Assembly: GCF_002117935.1 (NCBI RefSeq)
Contig: NZ_BDJE01000025.1
Coordinates: 62,001 to 126,000, forward strand
Direction of reading: 5' to 3'
DNA from: Nocardioides sp. PD653-B2
GTDB taxonomy: Bacteria > Actinomycetota > Actinomycetes > Propionibacteriales > Nocardioidaceae
Length of the DNA stretch: 64,000 nt
Shown here: piece after piece, positions 23,839 to 32,795 of the stretch
Layout: the number at the start of each line of letters is the position of its first letter
How positions within the stretch are numbered: the first letter of the stretch is position 1
The notes under the pieces: generated by a model
Databases searched by the model: none
What the model saw: the letters and a program-made list of their open reading frames with translations, nothing else
Told to the model about the DNA's origin: nothing
Program-made: the position numbers and the translations under genes

Positions 23839-26696
23839 GACTGTCTCCTGACCAGGCGGCCGGCTTCGCGCAGATGGTCGCGGTCCAGCGTCCAGACCGT
23901 TGCGGCGTACCCGAGCAGCCCCGCCGTACCGACCACGAGCAGCCCGACCAGCGAGGGTGTGTCGATCTCGAGGAGCTCGCGGGTGATCAGGACCACGGCC
24001 GCCATCACGGCCACGCCGGCCAGCGCGGGTCGCAGCGACGACGCCAGCCGGCGCAGCGAGAAGCCGGTCACGTGGAGCCGCGCGAAGGCCAGCGCCACGA
24101 GCGACATGAAGGCCGCCGCCGCGACCTGACCGATCGCGACCGCGGTGATGCCGCGCGGAGCGAGGAGCACGAGGGTGGCGAAGAGGACGAGCAGGTGGCA
24201 CAGCCGCAGGCCCATGGACAGGGCGGGGCGACCGGCCGCGTTCAGCGCCGTCTGCACCAGCTGACCGACGCTGAGCAGCACCGCGTACAGCGCGAGCCAC
24301 GCGACCACCGGGACACCGGGCTGCCACTTGTCGCCGAGCAGCACGAGGTCGTCGGCGAAGAGGGCGAGACCCAGGCAGATCGGGGCCACCAGGGTGAGGG
24401 TCGCGGTCATCACCGTGACGGCGGCCCGGCCGAGGTCGACTCCACGTTGGCGGCAGAGGAACGGGAAGGCCGCACCGGTCGTGACCACCACGATCATCAG
24501 GTACGGCATGAACGCGAGCCGGAAGGCGAGGGAGTACTGACCGAGCGCCTCGCCGCCCAGGACCCGCGACACGATCAGGTAGTCGATGTTGAGCTGCACC
24601 AGCTCGAGGAGGTTCGCACCGGCGTACGGCCCGCCGTACGACAGCAGGCCGCGGGCGTCCTCGAGGTTCCAGCCGGGCAGTACCGGCGGGTGCACCAGCC
24701 AGGTGAGCAGCAGGGTGAGCACCCCCTGCACGATCTGTCCGACGACGAGCGCCATCACGCCGTGGCCCTGCGTGACCAGCACGATCGCCACCACCGCTCC
24801 GACGACCGACGAGACGGTGTCGGGCAGGATCCGGCGGGCGAAGGCGAGCCGGCGGCGCAGCAGCTCGTTGCTCACGGCCGCGACCGCGAGGCAGGGCAGC
24901 GTGACGGTCAGGCCGCGAATCACCGCGGCCCCGCCGTCGGTGGCGTGGAAGCTGGCCGCCAGCCAGGGCGCAGCGAACCACAGGAGCGTCGCGACCGCCG
25001 TCCCCATCCCGATGCCCACGGTGACGGCGGTGCGCGCCACCCGGAGCACGTCGCCGCGCCAGTAGACGAGCGCGCTGGCGGTGCCGAGGCTGGTGACCAC
25101 GGCGGACACGTTGGCGACCACCGTGCCGAGCGCGATGACGCCGAGCGCCGAGGGCGCCAGCAGGGCCGCGAGGGCGAGCAGGACGACCGTCTGGGACGTC
25201 TTGACGACGATCCCGTTCGTGGCCAGCCAGAGCACTCCCCGGGCCGTGCGGGCTGCCTCGATGCTGGGCGGCTCGGGAGCCGGGGCCGCAGCGTCGGGTG
25301 GCGCGACCGCACCGTCGAGCACCCGGGCCACGGCCGCGAGGTGCCGGGCCAGCTCGTCGTGTCCGAGGTCGTGCAGGGACCGGTTGCGCAGGTAGAGCAC
25401 CACCGCCGCGAGCGCCAGGGCCAGCCGCTCGGGCCGTTCCCAGTCGGCCCAGCGCCGGCCGCCCACCATCATCGCGGCGACCGGGTGCGGGTCATCGACC
25501 AGCCGGAGGAGGGTGTCGGTGACGAGTCCGTCGGTGCCGGCCACCCCCTGCAGCGCGTGGACGAGGAGGCCGTCGATGCCGAGGGGTGCGTCGTCGCCGG
25601 CGTTGTCCCAGTCGATGACGGTGCTGACGGCCCCGTCGAGGAGCACGTTGCCCGGCCAGAGGTCGCCGTGGCACCAGCCGGTGGGGACGCCCCGGTCGAG
25701 GACCTCGAGGGCCGCCGCCCACCGCACCCGCACCCCGACGGGCACCACGTGCGCCCCGGAGCTCCACCGCTCGGCCCAACCGGCGCCGGTGCGGCCGGTC
25801 TCGCGGCCGGCCAGGACCTCCGCGAGCTCGCGGGCGACCTCCCACTGCCGGGATGCATTCGGCCACGGCCAGCTCAGGGGTCGATGCCGCCGGGGGGTCC
25901 ACTCGGTCGCGGTCCACGGCCGCCCCCGCGTCCGCCCCTCGGCCACGACGACGGGCAGGAACCGGCGCGCCTCCGGCACGTCGTCGAGGATCCGCGACGC
26001 GACGTCGACCTCGCGCTCCGGGTCGGTCAGGGACAGGCGGACGGCCAGGTCACCCTCGACGGTGCGCAGACGCAGCACCACCTGGCCTGCGGTGAGCAGC
26101 CCGACGAGGTCGCTGTCGAGCCCCGTCGCCCGGGCGAGGTCGCGGCGCACCTCGTCGGCCAGGGACGGCCGGTCGCCGCTCACCCGCAACCGGGGCACCG
26201 CGTCACCACGCCCGACGGTCAGGCCGAGGACGCGCCGCAGCCAGGGCACGGGTCCGCTCGGCATGCTCACGGGCCACGAGCGGTGCCACACGAGCTCGGG
26301 GCTCTCGGCGCTCGGGTAGAGCAGATAGGGCCCGGCATCGCCGAGCACGGCGACCACCCCGTCGGTGGCGACGAGTGCCGCCAGCACCTGCTCGTCGTAT
26401 CGCCGGGCGTCGACGACGACCAGGGCTGCCGACCCGGGCGCGACGGGTGGGTGGGTGCCGTCCCAGCGGACGACCCGGCCGGGGTCCGGCCACCCGTCGA
26501 GGCGGGTCCCGTCGCTCAGCACGAGCGCACCCGGGAAGGCCGCCTGGAGGTGGGGGGTGAGGTCGTCGGTGAGGGCGAGGACGACCGGGCCGGCCGCGTC
26601 GGCGGGCAGCAGCGCCGCGAAGGCGGCCAGCCGGTCGCCGACGGTCCAGTGCGGTGCCTCGATGCGCTCCTCGGTGGTGCTGGCTCCGGCAGTCAT
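23835..26696 (-). CDS. Fusion of an APH-fold kinase-like domain and a Wzx/MATE-like polysaccharide flippase
   Basis: A 953-residue protein. Residues 1-~180 are an alpha/beta domain I do not recognise (GPVVLALTDDL, ALVVVDARRYDEQV). Residues ~190-470 have the aminoglycoside-phosphotransferase fold with WCHGDLWPGNVLLDG (catalytic HGD near 343, Asn in +5) and VIDWDNAGDD (metal Asp near 362). Residues ~485-953 contain about 12-14 hydrophobic helices of the polysaccharide-transporter family (NIDYLIVSRVLGGEALGQYSLAFR). The frame is uninterrupted, so this is one gene. ATG 26696 lies 10 bp after the lipoprotein stop. The kinase domain could phosphorylate a sugar or lipid-linked intermediate before export; that is inference. 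Confidence 0.85.
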   Translation of the reverse strand: MTAGASTTEERIEAPHWTVGDRLAAFAALLPADAAGPVVLALTDDLTPHLQAAFPGALVLSDGTRLDGWPDPGRVVRWDGTHPPVAPGSAALVVVDARRYDEQVLAALVATDGVVAVLGDAGPYLLYPSAESPELVWHRSWPVSMPSGPVPWLRRVLGLTVGRGDAVPRLRVSGDRPSLADEVRRDLARATGLDSDLVGLLTAGQVVLRLRTVEGDLAVRLSLTDPEREVDVASRILDDVPEARRFLPVVVAEGRTRGRPWTATEWTPRRHRPLSWPWPNASRQWEVARELAEVLAGRETGRTGAGWAERWSSGAHVVPVGVRVRWAAALEVLDRGVPTGWCHGDLWPGNVLLDGAVSTVIDWDNAGDDAPLGIDGLLVHALQGVAGTDGLVTDTLLRLVDDPHPVAAMMVGGRRWADWERPERLALALAAVVLYLRNRSLHDLGHDELARHLAAVARVLDGAVAPPDAAAPAPEPPSIEAARTARGVLWLATNGIVVKTSQTVVLLALAALLAPSALGVIALGTVVANVSAVVTSLGTASALVYWRGDVLRVARTAVTVGIGMGTAVATLLWFAAPWLAASFHATDGGAAVIRGLTVTLPCLAVAAVSNELLRRRLAFARRILPDTVSSVVGAVVAIVLVTQGHGVMALVVGQIVQGVLTLLLTWLVHPPVLPGWNLEDARGLLSYGGPYAGANLLELVQLNIDYLIVSRVLGGEALGQYSLAFRLAFMPYLMIVVVTTGAAFPFLCRQRGVDLGRAAVTVMTATLTLVAPICLGLALFADDLVLLGDKWQPGVPVVAWLALYAVLLSVGQLVQTALNAAGRPALSMGLRLCHLLVLFATLVLLAPRGITAVAIGQVAAAAFMSLVALAFARLHVTGFSLRRLASSLRPALAGVAVMAAVVLITRELLEIDTPSLVGLLVVGTAGLLGYAATVWTLDRDHLREAGRLVRRQS

Positions 26697-26706
26697 GAGC
26701 AGCCCC

Positions 26707-27504
26707 TCAGCCGTTCTCGGCCGGGCCTGCGCAGTGCAGCGGTGTCCCGTCCGGGTCGCTCGTGGCGGGACGGATGGTGACGCGGTTGACCTCGGTGCCG
26801 GGCGGGACGGCGTGCAGGAGCTGCATCCGGATCTCGTGGCGCCCCTCGGAGAAGCAGAACCACCGACCGGCCACCACGGCGACGAGCTCACCGCCGGGCC
26901 TCGTCAGGAACGCCTGCACGCTGGCCTGGGGGACCACCGAGGCGGAGCTCAGCACGTCGGCGACCACGACCGTCTCGCTCGCGGCGGACTCCAGCCGCAC
27001 GGGGTGCGCCTTGAGCGGGTTCTCGGTCGCGGCGTCGGCGGTTGCCCAGGCGACGTTGCGGTAGGCGACGTCCACGTGACTGATGTCGGAGGCGGGGTCT
27101 CCGACGTCGAGGTAGAAGCCGAACTGCTGACCCGGCGGCAGGTCTACGACGGGGCAGCACCGGCCCTCAGGGCCTTCGAGCGAGGTCGCGACGAGGACGT
27201 CGTTCTCGTCGCGAGCGGTGATCACGGCGTCCGCGCTGTGCAGGGTGCGGTCGGTGGTGTTCATCACGACGACCGACACCATGCCGTCCACGACGCCCCA
27301 GTCGCGGGTCACGAGGATCGGCTGCGCCGGCGCCTCCGTGGGGACGGAGGTGACCGTCTCGCCGTTCATCTGTGCCGAGATCTGGGAGCAGCCGGCTCCG
27401 AGGAGCGCGACCACGACCAGCAGCACGACCAGGAGGCTGGTGCGCAGGGTCCCTCCGGGGGCGACGTGGGCGCGGTACGTCGGCCCGGTGCGTGTCGTTG
27501 TCAC
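26707..27504 (-). CDS. Putative lipoprotein of the polysaccharide operon
   Basis: A 265-residue protein. A lipoprotein signal peptide (hydrophobic ~22-45, lipobox LGAGC) is followed by a beta-rich extracytoplasmic domain with VVVMNTTDRTLHSADAVITA, which looks like an immunoglobulin-like or FxLYD-type fold. Two cysteine pairs may be oxidised (GRCCPVV; RWFCFSEG with LHCAGP). Start GTG 27504, 7 bp after the coiled-coil gene stop. Its function is unknown; it sits between the coiled-coil protein and the flippase fusion in one operon. Confidence 0.75.
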   Translation of the reverse strand: MTTTRTGPTYRAHVAPGGTLRTSLLVVLLVVVALLGAGCSQISAQMNGETVTSVPTEAPAQPILVTRDWGVVDGMVSVVVMNTTDRTLHSADAVITARDENDVLVATSLEGPEGRCCPVVDLPPGQQFGFYLDVGDPASDISHVDVAYRNVAWATADAATENPLKAHPVRLESAASETVVVADVLSSASVVPQASVQAFLTRPGGELVAVVAGRWFCFSEGRHEIRMQLLHAVPPGTEVNRVTIRPATSDPDGTPLHCAGPAENG

Positions 27505-27511
27505 CGGGCGG

Positions 27512-28216
27512 TCAGGACTGTGAGGCGCGGAAGAGCCACCCGAGCGGACGCGCGTCGGGGTCGTGGGGGGCGGTCGGGTCGGCGACGGCCTGGTCGGCCG
27601 GCCGCTGCTGCCCGTCACCGCCCGGGGCGGCCACCAGCGCACGGGCCGCAGCCGACTGGCCGGATGCTTCGGGGTCCGACGGTCCGGTGCGGACCTGCTC
27701 CAGGGACCGCAGTACCTCGACCAGGGTCGACACGGCGCCTTCGAGGGTCGGGCCGACCTGGCGGAGCCCGCCCTCGGCGTCGTCGAGCAGGCCCGCGGTG
27801 CGGGTGCGGAACTCCTCGATCTCCGCACGCCCGGCGGCCAGCACCTCTTCGCGGATGCGCGCGCGCTCGGCCTCGGTCTGGCGCTGCAGCTCGTCGGCCT
27901 CGAGCCGCGACCGGGCGACGATGCCGTCGGCGCGTTCGCGCGCTTCGACGGTCAGCGCCTCGGCGCTCTCGCGGGCCTCGCTCACCAGCCGGGCGGCGAG
28001 GGCCTCGGCCGCGGCGACGATGGCGTCGGCCTCGTCGGCGGCGGCACGCTTGATCTCGCTGGCCTCGGCCAACAGCTTCTCGTTGTCGCGCTGGACGCCC
28101 AGCTGGGCGCGCATGGCCTGGGCCTGAGCGGCCGCGGTCCCGGATCCGCCGGCGTCGTCGTCGACCGCACCGGACTTGGCGATCATCGGTGACTGCTTGG
28201 ACACGTCGTTCGGCAT
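27512..28216 (-). CDS. Coiled-coil (DivIVA-like) cytoplasmic protein, first gene of the polysaccharide operon
   Basis: A 234-residue protein. Residues ~30-165 form one long charged, Ala/Glu/Arg-rich coiled coil resembling DivIVA/ATPase-b-type scaffolds; the ends are disordered. ATG 28216 has AGGGGGAT at good spacing. No enzymatic motif is seen. As the first gene of a minus-strand operon leading through the lipoprotein, flippase fusion, deacetylase, ligase and glycosyltransferases, it may position the export machinery; that is inference. Confidence 0.75.
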   Translation of the reverse strand: MPNDVSKQSPMIAKSGAVDDDAGGSGTAAAQAQAMRAQLGVQRDNEKLLAEASEIKRAAADEADAIVAAAEALAARLVSEARESAEALTVEARERADGIVARSRLEADELQRQTEAERARIREEVLAAGRAEIEEFRTRTAGLLDDAEGGLRQVGPTLEGAVSTLVEVLRSLEQVRTGPSDPEASGQSAAARALVAAPGGDGQQRPADQAVADPTAPHDPDARPLGWLFRASQS

Positions 28217-28390
28217 GCGCGAAATCCCCCTGTGGTGCTTGATGGCTTGCGCGCACCGCCAGACGTGGCCCCGAGAGCGGACAACGCAAATCCCGTACGG
28301 ACGAACCGTGCCCGATGATGAATCGTTCAAACACTGTGTGCCGCCTGTGGACGGCTCCCCAGCGGGGAACGAGAGCAGCGTCACCTGGCC

Positions 28391-28396
28391 TAGGGT
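28391..28396 (+). promoter_or_regulatory. Candidate -10 (TAGGGT) for a leaderless CelD-like gene
   Basis: TAGGGT lies 7 bp before the GTG at 28404, the spacing expected if transcription starts at the start codon. No ribosome binding site is present. Confidence 0.55.
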
Positions 28397-28403
28397 GCAT
28401 CTC

Positions 28404-29456
28404 GTGCCGGACACCGAGCGAGACCCCAGGTCCGGCCCCCGGAGTGCGCCGGTGTCGACGGTCGCCGCCCTGGGGAGCCACCGTGCGGCGTGGGACGCGC
28501 TCGCCGGGAGCCAGCCCGTCGCGTCGCCCTTCCAGCGGTCGTGGTGGCTCGAGGGGGTGGCGCCGGAGGGGACGACGTACCTCCTCGTGCTCGACGGCGG
28601 GCGGCTCGTCGGCGGGCTGGCGCTGCGCGAGCGACGGACCTGCGGCGTGCCCACCTACGTCGCCCCAGGACCGGCCGTCCTGTGCCCCGACCACCTGGAC
28701 CTGATGGCCGAGCCCGGCGCCGAGGACGCGGTGGTGGGCGCCGTCGGGTCGTGGTTCTCCCGGCCCGGGCAGCGGATCCTCGACCTGCGCGGGGTCGTGG
28801 AGGGCTCGCTGCTCGCCCGGGCGGTCGACGCCGAGGCCGAGCCGTCGGACGTGGCGCCGTTCCAGCCGCTGCCCGACCGAGCCGAGGACTACCTGGCGGG
28901 CCGCTCCTCCAACTTCCGCCGGAGCGTCCGACGCTCGGCGCGGAGCCTGGCCGCGGCCGGGATCGAGCACCGCCGCCTCACCGGGGAGGACCTGCCCGAC
29001 GGGTTCGCGGCGTTCCGGTCGTTGCACGACGGCCGCGACGGCCGCGCTCCCCTGCTCGCCGAGATGGCGGCCCTCGAGCGCGCGGTGACCGACGGGGTGG
29101 CCCGCGGCGAGGCGCGGGTCGACGTGCTCGCGTCCGACGACGAGGTCGCGGCGGTGTCGATCGCGTTCGTCACCGACGGCCGGCTCAGCCTCTACCAGGT
29201 GGCCCGCTCCCTCGACTCCCGGCACGACGGTGCCGGCACCGTGCTGATCGTCCGGGTCATCGAGGACGCCCTCGCCGCGGGGTGCCACGAGGCCGACCTG
29301 CTGCGCGGTGGCGAGGGCTACAAGTCCTCGTTCACCGACGCGACCCGGTCGGTGGGACGGCTCCGAGCCGCCCACGGCACCCTCGCCCGGGGCGTGCTCG
29401 CCGCCGAGGACGCCGCCCGCCGGGTCAGTGCGAGGCTGAGGTCTCCGGCCCCGTGA
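28404..29456 (+). CDS. CelD/BioF2-like GNAT acyltransferase
   Basis: A 350-residue protein of the acetyltransferase family that includes CelD (cellulose biosynthesis) and FemAB-like enzymes. N-terminal half PFQRSWWLEG and LVGGLALRERR; C-terminal GNAT half SNFRRSVRRSARSL, VSIAFVTDGRLSLYQVARS and DLLRGGEGYKSSFTD. It likely acylates a sugar or lipid-linked unit. I chose GTG 28404, 7 bp after a TAGGGT hexamer; GTG 28452 is an alternative. It is divergent from the coiled-coil gene and overlaps the JmjC-like gene by 32 bp at its 3' end. Confidence 0.8.
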   Translation: MPDTERDPRSGPRSAPVSTVAALGSHRAAWDALAGSQPVASPFQRSWWLEGVAPEGTTYLLVLDGGRLVGGLALRERRTCGVPTYVAPGPAVLCPDHLDLMAEPGAEDAVVGAVGSWFSRPGQRILDLRGVVEGSLLARAVDAEAEPSDVAPFQPLPDRAEDYLAGRSSNFRRSVRRSARSLAAAGIEHRRLTGEDLPDGFAAFRSLHDGRDGRAPLLAEMAALERAVTDGVARGEARVDVLASDDEVAAVSIAFVTDGRLSLYQVARSLDSRHDGAGTVLIVRVIEDALAAGCHEADLLRGGEGYKSSFTDATRSVGRLRAAHGTLARGVLAAEDAARRVSARLRSPAP

Positions 29457-30297
29457 TCCGGCTCTTCGCCGCGCCGTACACCCGCATGAACGCGACCTTC
29501 GCGCGGTCCCTGCGGGGGGCGTCGCCGTACACGCTCGGGTCGATGCCGAGCCGCCTGATCTTCTCGTTGAACGCCTGCACCATCGACTCGTCGCCGTTGG
29601 ACCGGTCGAAGAACGTGACGGTCAGCGACAACGAGGTGCTGTCGCCGTTGCTCAGCCAGTGCGGGTGGTACGGCGGGATGTAGGCGCCGAGCCCGGGCGC
29701 GAGGTCGAACTCCGCGACCTGCTCGGGCATCGTGTCGAGCCGGCCGTAGGAGCCGTTCCAGTAGCGGTGCACCTCGCGCTCGCGCTGCTCCCGGTCGGCG
29801 AACTTCCCGAAGCCGAGCTTGCGGTGGCCCTCCAGCTGCAGCAGGAAGCTGTGCTCGATGTCGAAGTGCGCCGAGGTCACCGAGCCGGGCGAGCTCGCGA
29901 ACACGAACCCCATCCGGCGCCTCATGGTGCGCGGGTCGAGCCCGGCGTTCGCCGCCATCCCCTCGAGCAGCTGGTCGACCAGCTCGCGATAGGGCTCGGA
30001 CTGCTCGATGTTCAGCAGCGTGAACCACGAGTCGTTGGCCGCGAGCGCACGGATCTGGTCGGACACGGCCACCACCTCGAGGGCCGTGGCCGCGCCGGCG
30101 TCGGCCGACACGAGAGGCTTGGAGGCCTGCTCGGCCGAGATCGACTCCGCGCCCAGCTCGTCCCCGAGCCGGGCGATGGCGTCGAGCGAGAAGCGCGGAT
30201 CGCCGCTCAGGCCATGCGTGAACGGCGCGGGTGTGCGGGTGGCGAGGTCGGCCAGGAACGACTGGTCGACGGCAGGCCACGGCGTGTTGGTGTTCAT
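29425..30297 (-). CDS. JmjC/cupin-like Fe(II)-dependent oxygenase family protein
   Basis: A 290-residue protein with a cupin fold. The metal site is TSAHFDIEHSF (HxD) with a distal histidine in YHPHWLSNGD, as in Fe(II)/2-oxoglutarate hydroxylases of the JmjC/cupin_4 group. A lysine in RKLGFGKF could hold 2-oxoglutarate. The natural substrate is unknown; the family modifies amino acid side chains or small molecules. ATG 30297 follows GGGGGAT. It closes the polysaccharide region and overlaps the convergent acyltransferase by 32 bp. Confidence 0.8.
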   Translation of the reverse strand: MNTNTPWPAVDQSFLADLATRTPAPFTHGLSGDPRFSLDAIARLGDELGAESISAEQASKPLVSADAGAATALEVVAVSDQIRALAANDSWFTLLNIEQSEPYRELVDQLLEGMAANAGLDPRTMRRRMGFVFASSPGSVTSAHFDIEHSFLLQLEGHRKLGFGKFADREQREREVHRYWNGSYGRLDTMPEQVAEFDLAPGLGAYIPPYHPHWLSNGDSTSLSLTVTFFDRSNGDESMVQAFNEKIRRLGIDPSVYGDAPRRDRAKVAFMRVYGAAKSRITGPETSASH

Positions 30298-30435
30298 GAA
30301 TCCCCCGGGTGTCAGTGGCGGCGTCCGACGCTCTGCGTGGTCGCGCGCGCTCTCCACGGTTCGGGCATGTCCCGATCCCGCTCACCTGGAATGTCTCCAG
30401 TTGGGCGCCTTCGGAAACCCCTCAGTCGCTCCGGC

Positions 30436-31353
30436 CTAGTCCTGGACCGCCTTGGCGACCGCCACGCACCGCGTGACGTGGTCGTTGTCCGCGGTCAGCC
30501 GACGGGTGCCGGGCGGGTCCTGCAGACGCCAGAGGGCGTTGACCAGCATCCGCACGACCACCCAGTCACGGGCGCGCCGCTCGTCGAAGCCGGCGGCGTC
30601 GACCACCGTGTGGAAGCGCCGCCGGACGCCGTCGCGCACGCTCCGTGCGGAGCCGATCTCCTCCCACCGGTTCCAGAGCATCGGCGCGACCTCGTAGTGC
30701 GGGTCGCCGTTGAGGGGCTTCGGGTCGATCACCAGCCAGGGCACGCGGTCCCCGGCGAGGACGTTGGCGTAGTGCAGGTCGGTGTGGATCATGCGGCCGC
30801 TGCTCGCCTCGTCGCGGCTCAGGTCGCGCGCCAGCGCGGCTGCCTGCTCGACCAGCCGCCGCGGGAGCGGGGCGTCGCGCGGCAGCGCGTCGAGCTCGCG
30901 CGCCCAGCGTTCGGCGTACGACGGGAGCAGGCGCAGCTGCGGCGGCGCCGGCACGTGCAGTTGCCCGTAGAGGCCGGCCACGATCTCGCACGCCTCGACG
31001 TCCCAGAGGTCGCCGAGGTCCTCGGCGTGCAGTCGCTCGAGCAGCAGGGCGGACCGGTGCGGGTCGGCCCGCAGCAGCTGGACGGCCCCGCGACCGTGCC
31101 AGTGCTGGAGCGCGAGGGACTCGTGCTCGGCCTCCTCGTGCCGATACCCGACCTTGAGGGCGGCCGGACGGCCGGACCGCGTGCGCACCGGGACGACGAG
31201 CGCGGCGTGCCCGTGGGCAGGCTCGCCGTCGACGGTGAGCTGCCAGTCGGCGACCAGGTCGCCCAGCAGCCGGGGCAGCCGGTCGAGGAAGTCGGCCCAG
31301 GCCGGGCCGCGAGCGGCGTACCGGGCGAAGGTCGCGGGGATCGGGACGCTCAC
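30436..31353 (-). CDS. Aminoglycoside phosphotransferase-fold kinase
   Basis: A 305-residue APH/streptomycin-6-kinase-like protein. Catalytic loop MIHTDLHYANVLAG (HTD in place of HGD, with the metal Asn) and metal Asp in LVIDPKPLNGDPHYEVA. The N-lobe lysine is likely in AALKVGYRHEEAEHE. The IDPKPLNGDPxYE motif is typical of APH(6)/hydroxyurea-kinase members, so a small-molecule substrate is likely. GTG 31353 overlaps the 3-TM gene stop (GTGA). It is the last gene of the WXG-like operon, an odd partner. Confidence 0.85.
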   Translation of the reverse strand: MSVPIPATFARYAARGPAWADFLDRLPRLLGDLVADWQLTVDGEPAHGHAALVVPVRTRSGRPAALKVGYRHEEAEHESLALQHWHGRGAVQLLRADPHRSALLLERLHAEDLGDLWDVEACEIVAGLYGQLHVPAPPQLRLLPSYAERWARELDALPRDAPLPRRLVEQAAALARDLSRDEASSGRMIHTDLHYANVLAGDRVPWLVIDPKPLNGDPHYEVAPMLWNRWEEIGSARSVRDGVRRRFHTVVDAAGFDERRARDWVVVRMLVNALWRLQDPPGTRRLTADNDHVTRCVAVAKAVQD

Positions 31354-31658
31354 ATCAGGTAGAACGGCAGCATCGCCCCGACGACGAACAGGGCCAGGCC
31401 GAGCACCCGCCACCAGACCCGCCCGTAGACGAACCCGGCAAGGAGGAAGTACGCCGCGGGCGGGAGCGCGACGACCGCCAGCCAGGACCAGGCGTTGCCG
31501 GTCACCACGATCAGGGCGACGTGGACGCCCAGCATGATCAGGGCGCCGACGGCGAAGGAGGCGTAGCGGGTGAGCCCGGTCGAGCTCCGGCGCCAGGCCT
31601 GGCGCGTCGCCTCGCCGAACGTCTGCTCCCGGACGGGCGGTGTCGGGCTATCGGTCAC
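31350..31658 (-). CDS. Small three-helix membrane protein
   Basis: A 102-residue protein. A ~28-residue polar N-terminus is followed by three hydrophobic helices (~30-52, 57-77, 80-101) ending at the C-terminus. No family recognised. GTG 31658 overlaps the upstream coiled-coil gene stop by 4 bp, and its stop overlaps the kinase start by 4 bp. Confidence 0.7.
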   Translation of the reverse strand: MTDSPTPPVREQTFGEATRQAWRRSSTGLTRYASFAVGALIMLGVHVALIVVTGNAWSWLAVVALPPAAYFLLAGFVYGRVWWRVLGLALFVVGAMLPFYLM

Positions 31659-32068
31659 GGACCCTCCGCCCGGAGCTCCGCCGCCGCGCGGAGCGTGCTG
31701 TCGTGGGCCTCGCGGAACGAGGAGTCGGTCGCGCGCAGCTCCTCGACGATCGTCTCGACCTGGTCGCCCAGCTCGCTGCGCAGCTCGGCACCCTCGTCGC
31801 CGGTCAGGACGTCGCGCCAGCTGACCTCGCCCCGGACCAGCTTCTCGGCCAGCTGCCGGGTCTCCGGGTCGACGGACCCGCGGCGTACGTCGTCGCGCAG
31901 CTCGCGTTCGGCCCGGTCCCGCTCCGCACGGATCCGCTCCGCCTCCTGGCGCAGCCCGGCCCGCGAGGCCTGAGCGGCCTGGGTGATCTGCTGGGCCTGC
32001 TCGCGGGCTCGGGACACGACGGCGCGCAGCTCGGCGAGCTCGGCCTGGGCGGCGTCCGGGGTGGCCAC
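31655..32068 (-). CDS. Coiled-coil protein of the WXG-like operon
   Basis: A 137-residue highly charged protein with a continuous coiled coil over residues ~5-65 (EQAQQITQAAQASRAGL, RAERDRAERELRDDV) and a second helical region at ~95-130. No signal peptide. GTG 32068 begins 1 bp after the stop of the WXG-like gene. It may be a chaperone- or adaptor-like partner, but nothing in the sequence proves this. Confidence 0.7.
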   Translation of the reverse strand: MATPDAAQAELAELRAVVSRAREQAQQITQAAQASRAGLRQEAERIRAERDRAERELRDDVRRGSVDPETRQLAEKLVRGEVSWRDVLTGDEGAELRSELGDQVETIVEELRATDSSFREAHDSTLRAAAELRAEGP

Positions 32069-32069
32069 G

Positions 32070-32795
32070 TCAGAAGCCCGCGTTCGCGACGTCGTCGGCC
32101 TTGCTGCCGCTGTTGGCGTTGGCGGCCACGTTGCCGATCTGGAACACCACGTCGAGCGCCTTCATCATCGAGGACATGATCGCGCAGGCCTGGAGCAGCG
32201 GCGGGATGACGTTGTGGAGCGTCTTGATCGCCTCGATCGCGCCCTCGACCAGGTGGACGATCTTCCGGATCGTGGCGCCGCCGGTGGCGAGCTCCTTGGC
32301 GAGCTTGAACCAGCTGCAGATCAGGGACACCGCCAGGTCGTCCACCATCGACATCGCGTCGGCCACCAGCTCGACCACGGCCTTCGTCGCCGTGAGCATG
32401 TCCTGCATCGCGGTCATCACGAGCTGAGCGCCCTCGGCCTGGGTCGCGAACGCGTCGGCGAAGCCGGTGATCTTGCCGGAGGCCGCGTCCGCCGCCCGGC
32501 CGGCCCACACCGACGGCAGCGCGCCGTTGATCGCGGAGTAGTTGTGGCCGATCTGGCCGAGCCCGTTGCCCAGGACCCCCCAGTTGCTCGCCATCGCGTC
32601 GACGGCGTTGAAGTCGCCCGCGATCGGGTCGAGGATCGCGCCGATCAGGTCGAAGCCGACCTTGCGGAGCAGCCAGTCGATCCCCTGGATGATGAAGCCG
32701 CAGTTGTCGCGCATCTCGTCGATGAGGTCGCCCTCGCTGCCCGCGGTGCTGGGCGACCAGGACGGGTCGACGAGGCTGACCGTCATCGAGCTCAT
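32070..32795 (-). CDS. WXG100/LXG-like helical protein, possible type VII secretion substrate
   Basis: A 241-residue mostly helical protein without a signal peptide. Residues ~65-135 look like a WXG100 hairpin: the turn is SVWAGRAADAASG (W-x-G), with long amphipathic helices on each side. A hydrophobic region (~170-225) resembles membrane-active tails. ATG 32795 overlaps the upstream gene stop (ATGA). No eccC, eccD or other ESX core gene lies in the window, so secretion would need a distant apparatus. Confidence 0.6.
   Translation of the reverse strand: MSSMTVSLVDPSWSPSTAGSEGDLIDEMRDNCGFIIQGIDWLLRKVGFDLIGAILDPIAGDFNAVDAMASNWGVLGNGLGQIGHNYSAINGALPSVWAGRAADAASGKITGFADAFATQAEGAQLVMTAMQDMLTATKAVVELVADAMSMVDDLAVSLICSWFKLAKELATGGATIRKIVHLVEGAIEAIKTLHNVIPPLLQACAIMSSMMKALDVVFQIGNVAANANSGSKADDVANAGF

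Noticed and set aside
30386..30400. Small inverted repeat CTGGA-N5-TCCAG upstream of the JmjC-like gene
   Set aside because: Five-bp arms are expected by chance in DNA of this composition.
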